A stretch of DNA of 32,243 nt, from assembly GCA_003635185.1 (NCBI GenBank), contig PYJA01000019.1:1-32243 (forward strand), in the 5' to 3' direction. Position 1 is the stretch's first letter, and every line of letters begins with the position of its first letter. The position numbers and the translations under genes are program-made. The DNA is from Candidatus Poribacteria bacterium. GTDB taxonomy: Bacteria; Poribacteria; WGA-4E; WGA-3G. The notes below the pieces were generated by a model. The model ran no database searches, was not told the origin of the DNA, and saw only the letters and a list, made by a program, of their open reading frames with translations. Shown one piece after another: positions 7,164 to 15,230 of the stretch.

Positions 7164-8777
7164 ATGGCAAAAAAAGACGTTGCAGGACCGCTTCTTGGAT
7201 TTCTTGCCCTAATTTTCTGTTTTATCTCAATCGCAAGTCTGTTTCTAAAGGCGTGGTTGGCTTTTGCAATTTGTTTGATTCTCTGTCTAATATCACTTGC
7301 TATTTTTGCTCGGCTGCGTTATAAAGAATTTGTTCACTTTTTTGTGAGCAGGCAGCTTCGTTATGGAGCAAACGTCGCGCTCAGTATACTTGGTGTTATA
7401 GGGATAGCAGTTTTCATCAATGTTATTGTAGTGCAGCGGTTTGATAAACGGGTAGATTTAACTGAATTGCGGCGCCATTCGCTTTCTGAACAAACGAAAC
7501 AGATACTTAAAAACCTTGATAAGAAAGTGGATATTACAGCATTTTTTAGTGATGAAACCACTCAATTGGCAGCCTACGCTAAGGAGCGGTTAGAATTATA
7601 CCAACGCGAATCTAAATTAATTAATGTCTCATTTAAAAATCCTAACATTGAGACAATACTTATCCAAAAATACAATTTGCAGTATGACGGAACGATCATA
7701 TTTGAAAGTGAAGATCGAGTAGAGAAAGTAACGACTATTGACGAACAGAAATTTACGAGTGCACTTCTCAAAATCATTCAAAATAAAACTAAAAAGGTTT
7801 ACTTCCTAAGTGGTCATGGGGAACATGGGGTTGGTGACACGACTAATAATAGGTATTGGCAGGTAAAAACCGAATTGGAGAAACAAAATTATGAAGTGCT
7901 TTCACATTCTCTATTAAGGGAACCTCGAATCCCAGAAGATTGTGACGTTCTTGTCATTGCTGGTCCCACAAAACCTTTAGCACCCGAAGAAGTAGAGATA
8001 ATTAAAAAATACTTAGCAAAGAACGGAAAACTCCTTTTGCTGCTTGATCCTTCGCCTAATTCCGCAGAAGATGTAAATGATGGACTTGTTCAACTTATGA
8101 AAAAATGGGGAGTGAAGATAGGGAATGATTTAGTATATGATCGTGTAAATTTTTACCTTTTGGTAGGTGGTCATAGCGCGCTGCATTTGCAGTTTGAACC
8201 GCATGATATTACTCGTTATTTTTTTCGAGAACAAATTCCCTTTGTTTATTGTCGTTCGGTTACACCTGCGGATGATGTCCCTAATCACCTCACCGTTAAA
8301 CCGATAGCAAAAACGATGGGACCTAAAGGAGTCAGTTGGGCAGAAACGGAACGGGAAGCAGATGGAACCTTCAGCAGTAATGGTTATACAGCATCCGTAG
8401 ATATGCCTGGGCCTGTATCTATCGCAGTCGCGGTTGAAAAGAAAAATGATCCAAAGACTATAAATGAAAAGGAATCAACACCCACCCGTATTGTTGTATT
8501 TGGAGATTCGGATTTTGCAACCGATACCTATTTTGCAACCAATAATCCAGAGATACCTGCGTATGCTCCCCTTTTTCCTTCCATTATTAATTGGCTCACA
8601 TTAGATAAAGACCTTATCGCTATCGCTCCACCTGATCCCAGTGGGCGAATCTTACGGACGATGAATAGTCACCAAGTCCGTCTTGTCCAGATTACCTCCA
8701 TTTTTCTTGTCCCGTTAATCGTATTTATTGCTGGCATGGTTGTGTGGTGGCACCGCCGGGAAGGAGGGGCTGCATGA
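7164..8777 (+). CDS. GldG-family ABC transporter accessory protein
   Basis: 537 residues: two N-terminal membrane helices (about 8-47), a third near 68-88, a large extracytoplasmic domain, and a C-terminal helix (about 508-530) followed by WWHRREGG. Diagnostic stretches are VDLTELRRHSLSEQTKQIL after the third helix, VYFLSGHGE, LLLLLDPSP and VVFGDSDFATD, all typical of the DUF4350/GldG-like domain. The start is supported by GGAG and AAGGA immediately upstream, 3 bases after the permease stop. It overlaps the next gene by ATGA, so the two are probably translationally coupled. It likely forms the periplasmic part of the permease complex. Confidence 0.88.
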   Translation: MAKKDVAGPLLGFLALIFCFISIASLFLKAWLAFAICLILCLISLAIFARLRYKEFVHFFVSRQLRYGANVALSILGVIGIAVFINVIVVQRFDKRVDLTELRRHSLSEQTKQILKNLDKKVDITAFFSDETTQLAAYAKERLELYQRESKLINVSFKNPNIETILIQKYNLQYDGTIIFESEDRVEKVTTIDEQKFTSALLKIIQNKTKKVYFLSGHGEHGVGDTTNNRYWQVKTELEKQNYEVLSHSLLREPRIPEDCDVLVIAGPTKPLAPEEVEIIKKYLAKNGKLLLLLDPSPNSAEDVNDGLVQLMKKWGVKIGNDLVYDRVNFYLLVGGHSALHLQFEPHDITRYFFREQIPFVYCRSVTPADDVPNHLTVKPIAKTMGPKGVSWAETEREADGTFSSNGYTASVDMPGPVSIAVAVEKKNDPKTINEKESTPTRIVVFGDSDFATDTYFATNNPEIPAYAPLFPSIINWLTLDKDLIAIAPPDPSGRILRTMNSHQVRLVQITSIFLVPLIVFIAGMVVWWHRREGGAA

Positions 8778-10612
8778 GTTTCCGAACAACCCTCATCATT
8801 ATCGTTATATTAATAGGAATTACAGCAACATATTTCCTATTTTTCAATGAACCTACTGAGAATACCTCAAAGGATGACAAACCCAGAATCGCTGAAACTT
8901 ACGATCTGCCACGCGAAGAGATTCAGAAAGTTAGACTTTCGTACGCAGATGATGCATATCAAACAATGACCATAGAGAAAAATGCTGATAATATATGGCA
9001 AATAACAACGCCTTTTGTAACGGACGCAAATAGTACAAAAGTTAACGAAATGTTAGATGATTTTGTTAACAAACGGATCAGACAGACCCTTGATGTAACA
9101 GAATATGATCAGTACGGGTTAGAAGAACCTACAATCAAAGTTGAACTTTGGAAAAGCAAAGAGAGTAGACCCAAAACGTTTCTCATAGGCAAAAAGGGTA
9201 TTAACTATTCTGTTTATACCAAAGAGAAATCAGAGGCGCATATTTTTTTGATTGAATCAAGTGCTCTTGACGATCTCTCAAAATCACCAACAGATATTCG
9301 TGACAAATCAGTTATTAAGTTTAATCCTAATTCAATCATAGAAATCCAGTTTCAGAAACCAGAGGCGTTTTCATGTCAGAAAGATGGAGACATCTGGAAA
9401 ATGACACATCCGCTATCAGTGAATGCTGATACGGAGGAAATTGAATACATCTTATCGGAATTGCATGCCTTACAAGCGTCTACCTTTGAAGCAGATGGTG
9501 AAAACGTTACGCCGCTATTAGAGAAATACGGATTAGATAAGCCACGTATCCAACTTACATTTAAAGATCGAAATAAAGAATATGGGCTTGGTATCGGGGC
9601 ACCAGTGCCGTCAACTTCGGATGAAGATAGTGCAGAAACAGAGCGCGTTTATGTTCAATCCGTTCATCAAGGCGGAATATACACAGTTACTGATGACATT
9701 ATCCGACTTTTCAATAAATCGGTGTTTGACTTACGTGATAAACGCGTGCTTGATTTTCAGCGAGGCGATACAACCAAATTTGAGATCCAACGCGGCATGC
9801 AGAAAATTGTTGGCATTAAGCTGGATAAAGATACATGGCAACTACAAAACACCCCAAAAACGTTGGCTGATTCACAAGCAGTAAGCGATCTGATTTTTGG
9901 TGTCGATTCACTGGAGGCTGTAGCATTTGTTACTGATTCTACCAATAACCTTGCCTTGTACGGTTTAGACCATCCCAAAATGCGGGTGTTATTTACTATC
10001 CGAGGGGAAGAAAAACCTGCAATCCTGCTTATTGGCAACTATACCAAGGATAAGACAGTATACGTCAAAGCTAACAATTCGGGTCAGATTACACGTGTCA
10101 AACGTGACCTCATTGACAAAATAGCAAAAGGTGAAACGTGGTTACGTGATAAACGAATTTTCAAATTTAGTATTGATGATCCAATTCGAGTTACAGTAAA
10201 ATATAATGACGGTTCACAGGAATATGATGGTGTCCAATTCACCTGTCAACGTCTTGGAACAAATTGGCGGTTAACTTCGCCTGTCCAAGAAAACGCAAAT
10301 AATAATGAACTAAACAATATCCTTTATGCACTGATTGAGCTAAAAGCAGAAGAATTTGTTGGAAGCGGCTTTGGAAATGAAAAAAACAAACTACCAGACA
10401 CAACAACCGGTTTCAATTCCCCACAAATACGAATTACCGTAGAATTGCGGACTCAAAAAGTTCACACTTTACAAATTGGCAAAATCAATGCGTATGGTCG
10501 GTACTATGCCAGACTTAAAAATGAACCGGATCAAATATTTCTACTGAATACTGAACCAATTCCAGAACTTAAAACGAAACTTGAGTGGCTTCGTGCCACA
10601 GAAGAAGAGTAA
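8774..10612 (+). CDS. DUF4340 protein with about four tandem repeat units
   Basis: 612 residues from the ATG at 8774, which overlaps the GldG stop (ATGA) and has GGAGG just upstream; an earlier in-frame ATG at 8744 lies inside GldG and is less likely. An N-terminal membrane anchor (about 5-24) precedes a beta-rich extracytoplasmic region. The signature YGL-x-x-P recurs as GLEEP (115-119), GLDKP (253-257), GLDHP (397-401) and a weaker GFNSP (546-550). Each is followed by an IG strand, and the first three by an R-D-K segment (IRDKS, LRDKR, LRDKR), giving units of about 140-150 residues. DUF4340 proteins accompany GldG and ABC-2 permeases; their molecular role is not established. Confidence 0.88.
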   Translation: MSFRTTLIIIVILIGITATYFLFFNEPTENTSKDDKPRIAETYDLPREEIQKVRLSYADDAYQTMTIEKNADNIWQITTPFVTDANSTKVNEMLDDFVNKRIRQTLDVTEYDQYGLEEPTIKVELWKSKESRPKTFLIGKKGINYSVYTKEKSEAHIFLIESSALDDLSKSPTDIRDKSVIKFNPNSIIEIQFQKPEAFSCQKDGDIWKMTHPLSVNADTEEIEYILSELHALQASTFEADGENVTPLLEKYGLDKPRIQLTFKDRNKEYGLGIGAPVPSTSDEDSAETERVYVQSVHQGGIYTVTDDIIRLFNKSVFDLRDKRVLDFQRGDTTKFEIQRGMQKIVGIKLDKDTWQLQNTPKTLADSQAVSDLIFGVDSLEAVAFVTDSTNNLALYGLDHPKMRVLFTIRGEEKPAILLIGNYTKDKTVYVKANNSGQITRVKRDLIDKIAKGETWLRDKRIFKFSIDDPIRVTVKYNDGSQEYDGVQFTCQRLGTNWRLTSPVQENANNNELNNILYALIELKAEEFVGSGFGNEKNKLPDTTTGFNSPQIRITVELRTQKVHTLQIGKINAYGRYYARLKNEPDQIFLLNTEPIPELKTKLEWLRATEEE

Positions 10613-10668
10613 TTTTGATACAATTTTTTAACCACACATCGCGCAATTGACAGGAGGAAAGAAAGGCC

Positions 10669-10722
10669 ATGGCTAAAGATATATCTCAATATCTAAAAGT
10701 CAGTTTTTCGGTTTTACACTGA
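10669..10722 (+). CDS. Candidate 17-residue leader peptide / mini-ORF
   Basis: An exceptionally strong ribosome site (AGGAGGAAAG, 10652-10661) precedes ATG GCT AAA. The frame encodes MAKDISQYLKVSFSVLH and stops at 10722, five bases before the glycosyltransferase ATG. It is in a different frame from that gene, which has no good ribosome site of its own. It may be a short coupling or leader peptide, or the remnant of a lost gene start. No regulatory structure was recognised. Confidence 0.4.
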   Translation: MAKDISQYLKVSFSVLH

Positions 10723-10727
10723 ACACT

Positions 10728-11933
10728 ATGAACACATTTTTTATTATCCTAACCACCTACTTTTTTTTCATCCTTGAGGTGTTATTGATTGGTCAATCCT
10801 TTTTCTATACACGCCGCGAACGAAAGACTGAGAGACCTGCATATACACCCAAAGTGGTTATAGTCGCTCCGCACTACGGTTGGGATGACGACACTGCTGA
10901 GCATGCAAAGAGTTTACTTGATCAGGATTACGAAGGTGAGTATAGAATTTGCTTTGTGACCCACGAAAAAGATAATTCAGGGTACGATGTTTCTTACCCG
11001 TACCTACGAGAACTTGTGGAAGATGTCCCACATGCAGATGTTTTTTTAGCACCTAACATCGTTGATAACAACTTGCCACGTTCTCAAAAAGTACAAAACC
11101 TCATGACTGTGATAGAAAACTTATCAGAGGATGTTGAGGTAATTGCATTTGTTGACGCTGATGTAGCAATTCAAAAAGATTGGTTGAGGCTGCTTGTTAC
11201 GCCACTCCAGGATAATAAAATCGGTGCTACCGTCGGTGGCAGATTCTATTTTCCGCAAACGTGGAACTTTCCATCGCTTGTTGAAGCTACATGGGTCAAC
11301 TTCCAAATGGCATTACAGGGCGACCATTGGCTAACAATGGTATGGGGCGGTTCTAATGCCTTTCGACGCGAATTCCTCGAAAAAGGACAGATCCTGCAAC
11401 GTTGGGAACAAGCAACAATTGAAGACCTCAACACCACTCGCGCTGTACGAGACGTTAAACGTAAGATTCATTTCGTTCCTGACTGCGTAGCAGTTACACG
11501 TACTGTGAACCGCACTTGGGGGGAAATTTTTGAATTTACAAATCGACAAATGATTATGACGCGACACATGGGGTTGTGGGCGCAGTGGTTTGGTAGCCTG
11601 ATGCTCTTTCTCCCCAAAGCGGTTCTGATTGTTGGCGCAATTCCGTTTGTAGGTTCCCAACCGGGGCTCTTACCAGTTGTTTTTATACCATTTTTTGAGG
11701 TGATAAGTTACAAACTCTGTTGCCGAAACCTTCCGCAGTGGCTTCGCGAGATGCCAAGAGTCCAAGACACACTCCGTATTAGTAAATACGCTGCACCGTT
11801 TTCCATTTTCCTTGCAGGTATCAACGCTTTGTACGCTGCATTTCAACGAAAGATCGTTTGGGGCGGTGTCCGATATGAAATCCTTTCTGCCACTACATGT
11901 AGAGTTTTGGGGCGCGTCAAGGATGAAAATTAA
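10728..11933 (+). CDS. Family 2 glycosyltransferase, membrane-bound (HpnI/ceramide-glucosyltransferase-like)
   Basis: 401 residues. An N-terminal membrane helix (1-25) is followed by the GT-A catalytic domain: PKVVIVAPHYG (41-51), the nucleotide-sugar/metal motif DAD (143-145), GGSNAFRR (207-214), acidic pair E232-D233, and RQMIMTRH (273-280) in the place of the (Q/R)xxRW motif. C-terminal membrane segments lie near 285-335 and 355-375. This layout matches GT2/GT21-type enzymes that glycosylate membrane lipids. The acceptor is unknown. It lies downstream of the transporter genes but after a 115-bp gap with a mini-ORF, so membership in that operon is uncertain. Confidence 0.85.
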   Translation: MNTFFIILTTYFFFILEVLLIGQSFFYTRRERKTERPAYTPKVVIVAPHYGWDDDTAEHAKSLLDQDYEGEYRICFVTHEKDNSGYDVSYPYLRELVEDVPHADVFLAPNIVDNNLPRSQKVQNLMTVIENLSEDVEVIAFVDADVAIQKDWLRLLVTPLQDNKIGATVGGRFYFPQTWNFPSLVEATWVNFQMALQGDHWLTMVWGGSNAFRREFLEKGQILQRWEQATIEDLNTTRAVRDVKRKIHFVPDCVAVTRTVNRTWGEIFEFTNRQMIMTRHMGLWAQWFGSLMLFLPKAVLIVGAIPFVGSQPGLLPVVFIPFFEVISYKLCCRNLPQWLREMPRVQDTLRISKYAAPFSIFLAGINALYAAFQRKIVWGGVRYEILSATTCRVLGRVKDEN

Positions 11934-11957
11934 GTTTCTCAGGGGTTTTATCCATCC

Positions 11958-12085
11958 AGGACTTACGCATTCCCCCTTGATAAGGGGGGTAGGGGGGTTA
12001 AATAGCCCGGTATTCAGTGTTTTTAGTCTTTTTAACCCCCTACCCCCCTTATCAAGGGGACTTTAAGAAAAAATGTGTACGTCCT
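11958..12085. mobile_element. MITE-like imperfect inverted-repeat element
   Basis: Outer ends AGGACTTACGCATT (11958-11971) and AATGTGTACGTCCT (12072-12085) are inverted copies with two mismatches. Inside, 11971-12002 (C-run, TTGATAAGG, G-runs, TTAAA) pairs with 12031-12060 over about 30 bases, differing only by single-base length changes in a C-run and a G-run. The central loop is about 28 bases. It carries no coding sequence. Similar ACTTACGCA-ended, C/G-run palindromes occur as non-autonomous elements in cyanobacteria and other phyla (from memory). The strong stem could also stop transcription after the glycosyltransferase, but no T-run follows. Confidence 0.6.
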
Positions 12086-12113
12086 GATTCATCTAACTTT
12101 TGATAAAACATTC

Positions 12114-12144
12114 TTGCATTTTTTTCTAAAATATGTGATAGTAT
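12114..12144 (+). promoter_or_regulatory. Possible msrB promoter (extended -10)
   Basis: TTGCAT (12114-12119) and TAGTAT (12139-12144) are 19 bases apart. The -10 is preceded by TG plus one base, giving an extended -10. It follows the inverted-repeat element and leads into msrB about 26 bases later. The spacing is longer than ideal. Confidence 0.35.
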
Positions 12145-12170
12145 ACACCAAGTAAATTGAGGAGCGAACA

Positions 12171-12584
12171 ATGGGGACAGAAAAAATAACGAAATCAGAC
12201 AAGGAATGGAAAGATCAACTTTCACCTGAAGAATTTAAAGTGACCCGAAAAAAAGGGACTGAGCGCGCATTTACAGGTAAATATCACGATTGCAAAGAAC
12301 AAGGGACTTATCACTGCATCTGCTGTGGAAGTCCACTTTTTACATCTGACACTAAATACGAGTCTGGAACAGGATGGCCCAGTTTTTGGGAGCCAGTTTC
12401 GCCTGATAGCATTGAGACAAAATCGGATTTTAGTATCTTTTTCATGCCGCGCACGGAGGTGGTTTGTAGTCGTTGTGATGCACATCTTGGGCATGTCTTT
12501 AATGATGGTCCAGAGCCGACAGGCAAACGGTACTGTCTCAATTCAGCTGCACTTACGCTTGTCCAGTCAGATGGCGAATCATAA
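12171..12584 (+). CDS. msrB: Peptide-methionine (R)-S-oxide reductase MsrB
   Basis: 137 residues, a complete single-domain MsrB that reduces R-methionine sulfoxide in oxidised proteins, in the cytoplasm (no signal peptide). The catalytic cysteine is C122 in RYCLNSAAL (120-128). Zinc is expected at C49/C52 (CICC) and C99/C102 (CSRC). GTGWPSF (67-73) and LGHVFNDGP (106-114) are family hallmarks. The usual resolving cysteine before GWP is threonine here (T67), so recycling may use another cysteine (C41 or C51) or thioredoxin directly. GAGGAG lies just upstream of the ATG. Confidence 0.96.
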   Translation: MGTEKITKSDKEWKDQLSPEEFKVTRKKGTERAFTGKYHDCKEQGTYHCICCGSPLFTSDTKYESGTGWPSFWEPVSPDSIETKSDFSIFFMPRTEVVCSRCDAHLGHVFNDGPEPTGKRYCLNSAALTLVQSDGES

Positions 12585-12615
12585 TTTATAGTCTAACCCA
12601 CAATTACTTGGACAT

Positions 12616-12674
12616 TGGCGAGGTTAGGAAGAAATCAACGGTATGAATGCCTGTTGGCATTCCCCGCCTCGCCA
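12616..12674. repeat. Nested palindromic repeat after msrB
   Basis: Outer arms TGGCGAGG (12616-12623) and CCTCGCCA (12667-12674) enclose an inner perfect hairpin GAATGCC-TGTT-GGCATTC (12645-12662). The left part contains GCGAGGTTAGGAA, identical to 13 bases of the larger palindrome at 14121. It lies 32 bases after the msrB stop and may act as a transcript 3' structure, but no T-run is present. Confidence 0.65.
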
Positions 12675-12753
12675 GCAAGAGCGTATAGGATTGTTGTTCA
12701 TTGAGATGTCCACATGTTTTCGGATCTTACTATAAAATACAAAAGGAGTATTA

Positions 12754-13974
12754 ATGGCATTAAGAAGTAGAATTTCATCGCGGTTCCTGGTCAACCAGCT
12801 TGCAACCGCTATATCAGAAGACTGGCGTACATCGCGTAATTTCATGCGCTACCAACTTGCTAAGGAATCATTTAATTTACGTCATCCATTTGGTGCGAAG
12901 CATGGCAAGGGCGATGATGTGCAGTTAGTGAGTCTGCGGATTACAGATATGTGTAATCTGCGTTGTCATTCCTGCGGGCAGTGGGGGGATAACGGGTATC
13001 TTCTTGGCAAATCACTCAAAGAATTAAAACAACGTGAAGTGCCTGTAGAAGTGTATAAAAACCTCGTTGACCAGGTTGTGGATGCGGGTTGGTCACCTGT
13101 GTGGTACATCTGGGGTGGCGAGCCGATGCTATACCCTGGTATCATTGAGTTGATGCACTATATCAAAGAGAAAGGGATGCCTATCTCTCTTGTCAGCAAT
13201 GCGACTAACATCGCAAGACGCGCTGACGACATCTTGGAAACATGCAAAATCATCTATCTAAGTGTTGATGGACCCAATGAAGAAATCCACAATACACAGC
13301 GCCCTGGTGTTTCGAAAAACTATGACAACTTCAAAGATGTTCAAGCAGCATTGGAAACCCTGAATGCGGAGAAAGAACGCCGAAATCTTACGTTTCCTTA
13401 TATTATCCCGCTCAGCTGTGTTACGATGTATAACATTGATGTTGTTGTTGACCTCTACAAGTTCACAAGCCAATATGCAGATGCACAGATCTTCTATTTG
13501 ACATGGTGGATAGATGCTGAATCTGCCCAAGAACATACGGAGGACTTTGAGAGACGTTTCGGGTACAAACCACAAACACATTATGGATGGATTGGCACTT
13601 GGCACGACTTTGATCACGGTGTAATTCTGGATCGGTTTGAAGAGATGGAGGATCTCTCCGAAAAGCAGAAGCGATGTCCACCCGTTATGATGCCGAGGCT
13701 AAATTCAAAAGGTGAAATCCAACGCTATTATACTGACCATGAGCAAACCTTCGGTTACAACCAATGTGTTAGCATCTTCATGACTTTAGAAATTGATAGC
13801 AACGGCGACGTTAGTCTTTGCAGAGACTACCATGACTATATCATTGGCAACATCAAAGACGACAAGGTTGTTGATATGTGGAATAATCAGAAAGCAATCA
13901 AATTCCGTCAGTCCATTAGCACAGATGGTCCGATGCCAGTATGTCGCCGCTGTTGTGGATTAATGGGATTTTAA
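12754..13974 (+). CDS. Radical SAM protein with SPASM/twitch-like C-terminus
   Basis: 406 residues. The radical SAM [4Fe-4S] motif is C67-x3-C71-x2-C74 (CNLRCHSC), followed by a GGEP motif in IWGGEPMLYPG for SAM binding. The C-terminal 69 residues carry C338, C356, C397, C400 and C401 around a DSNGDVSLC motif, consistent with an auxiliary Fe-S cluster of SPASM or twitch type. Such enzymes modify peptides or other substrates by radical chemistry. No small precursor-peptide gene is evident next to it, so the substrate is unknown. AGGAG precedes the ATG. The upstream ~85 residues before the cluster motif are longer than in many family members. Confidence 0.88.
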   Translation: MALRSRISSRFLVNQLATAISEDWRTSRNFMRYQLAKESFNLRHPFGAKHGKGDDVQLVSLRITDMCNLRCHSCGQWGDNGYLLGKSLKELKQREVPVEVYKNLVDQVVDAGWSPVWYIWGGEPMLYPGIIELMHYIKEKGMPISLVSNATNIARRADDILETCKIIYLSVDGPNEEIHNTQRPGVSKNYDNFKDVQAALETLNAEKERRNLTFPYIIPLSCVTMYNIDVVVDLYKFTSQYADAQIFYLTWWIDAESAQEHTEDFERRFGYKPQTHYGWIGTWHDFDHGVILDRFEEMEDLSEKQKRCPPVMMPRLNSKGEIQRYYTDHEQTFGYNQCVSIFMTLEIDSNGDVSLCRDYHDYIIGNIKDDKVVDMWNNQKAIKFRQSISTDGPMPVCRRCCGLMGF

Positions 13975-14021
13975 TTGAAGGCGGTTTATAAATAATTCAA
14001 GTTGGATATGCGTTTAAAGTA

Positions 14022-14038
14022 GGCACGCTCCGCGTGCC
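14022..14038. repeat. Short REP-like hairpin
   Basis: GGCACGC-TCC-GCGTGCC, a perfect 7-bp stem with a 3-base loop. It is GC-rich within AT-rich flanks, as expected of a dispersed repeat. Confidence 0.6.
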
Positions 14039-14120
14039 GTAACTCATCACGTTTATTTTTCAGATTCGGCGGGTTTTGTAGCACAATCTAAATGAAGATT
14101 TAAAAAAAAATGGGTAATTT

Positions 14121-14187
14121 AGCGAGGTTAGGAAACCTCACCAGCAGAGATGTACACCTGCTGCTGGCGAGGTTTCCTAACCTCGCC
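14121..14187. repeat. 27-bp inverted repeat with 13-base loop
   Basis: The arms 14121-14147 and 14161-14187 are inverted copies with two mismatches. Each arm itself contains the near-palindrome GCGAGGTTAGGAAACCTC. It shares GCGAGGTTAGGAA with the repeat at 12616-12674. It is probably a dispersed non-coding repeat of this genome. Confidence 0.75.
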
Positions 14188-14236
14188 CCCTTACCGAAAT
14201 ATTTATTTAAACTTCATACAGATTGTGCCATAAAGA

Positions 14237-14253
14237 GCAAACTAACAGTTTGC
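14237..14253. repeat. Short hairpin repeat
   Basis: GCAAACT-AAC-AGTTTGC, a perfect 7-bp stem with a 3-base loop, 57 bases upstream of the next start codon. It could be a repeat or an operator. Confidence 0.55.
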
Positions 14254-14310
14254 GCTACAAATATGGAACTCCCGTTATTTTAGATTGATTATATTCAATA
14301 GGAAGATTAT

Positions 14311-15174
14311 ATGAAAATAGGTTTACGTATTCCCGGCACAGCCCGACAAATGCCGTTTACAGATTTCTGCAAGTGGTGTGCCGATAACGGATTTGAAGCA
14401 ATTGATATTGGAGAAGCAACCCCAGAAGTTGTGAAAACTGCTCGGGATGCAGGCTTAGAAATTGGGACAGCAGATTTGCCCGGTACTCGCGAACTTCTCA
14501 GCGCTAAAAAGTCTACACAGAAATCAGGTGCAGAAAAAGCAAAAGCAGCCATCCAAGCCGCCGCAGACAACGATGTTCACATCATGTTCTGTGTTTTTGT
14601 CCCTGAAGATGCAAGCCTTGGACGTGCTAAAAACTTTGATATATGGAAAGACACCGTGCCACCTATTGCAGAATTTGCTGAGTCTAAAGGTGTAACGATT
14701 GCCATAGAAGGCTGGCCCGGCGGTGCCCCTGCGTACCCTGCGCTCGGATGTACGCCGGAGATGTGGCGTGCAATGTTTGCTGAATGTCCTTCCCCTGGTT
14801 TAGGGCTCAACTATGACCCTTCACACCTTGTCCGAATTGGTATTGACCATATCCGCGCTCTTAATGAATTTGCTGCTTACGTTAAGCATGTTCACGGAAA
14901 AGATACTGCATTTGACGAGGAAGCGATGTACCTGCACGGCAATTTGGGACCGAGTTTTCACGGACCACGCGGATTCGGTGAAGATTGGTGGCGATACACA
15001 ATTCCCGGCGATGGTGTTGTGGATTGGCTCAAAGTGGTGCAACGTCTTGAAGATGAAGGCTTTGATGGCATCTTTAGCGTTGAGCTGGAAGATTACCGTT
15101 ATTGGCGAACATGGGAAGCAGAATCTGAAGGACTGCTCCGTTCTCACGAATTTCTTTCCTGCTTTGTGCGGTAA
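14311..15174 (+). CDS. Sugar phosphate isomerase/epimerase family TIM barrel
   Basis: 287 residues, a complete AP-endonuclease-2-type TIM barrel. Likely metal ligands are E133 (IAIEGWPGG), D169 with H172 (NYDPSHLVRIG), H195 (KHVHGKD) and E258 (FSVELED). Family members isomerise or epimerise sugars or inositol derivatives, often working with Gfo/Idh/MocA oxidoreductases such as the one at 27860. The exact substrate cannot be read from sequence. AGGAAG precedes the ATG. No signal peptide, so cytoplasmic. Confidence 0.88.
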   Translation: MKIGLRIPGTARQMPFTDFCKWCADNGFEAIDIGEATPEVVKTARDAGLEIGTADLPGTRELLSAKKSTQKSGAEKAKAAIQAAADNDVHIMFCVFVPEDASLGRAKNFDIWKDTVPPIAEFAESKGVTIAIEGWPGGAPAYPALGCTPEMWRAMFAECPSPGLGLNYDPSHLVRIGIDHIRALNEFAAYVKHVHGKDTAFDEEAMYLHGNLGPSFHGPRGFGEDWWRYTIPGDGVVDWLKVVQRLEDEGFDGIFSVELEDYRYWRTWEAESEGLLRSHEFLSCFVR

Positions 15175-15230
15175 TTACATGCTTTGGTGTGTATTGCTAA
15201 TTCTCTAACATTTAATCTCTTGGAGAAACA

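Larger units (their letters stand above)
13975..14310. other. Gene-free spacer rich in palindromes
   Basis: This 336-bp spacer holds no convincing ORF. It contains three separate hairpin-forming repeats of different sequence (14022-14038, 14121-14187 and 14237-14253), with AT-rich DNA between them. It ends with AGGAAG, the ribosome site of the next gene. Confidence 0.7.

Noticed and set aside
8744-8773. Earlier ATG for the DUF4340 gene
   Set aside because: Would add 10 residues inside the GldG coding end and ignore the GGAGG that serves the ATG at 8774.
2274-11933. A single functional operon for lactate racemization or gliding
   Set aside because: The run lacks larBCE and a gliding ATPase or other gld genes, so neither pathway can be claimed.
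12031-12070. Rho-independent terminator after the glycosyltransferase
   Set aside because: Strong stem but no T-run follows; better explained as an arm of the inverted-repeat element, though it may still hinder transcription.
14813-15208. 131-codon plus-strand ORF inside the TIM-barrel gene
   Set aside because: Different frame of a gene with clear metal-ligand motifs; no family-like sequence.
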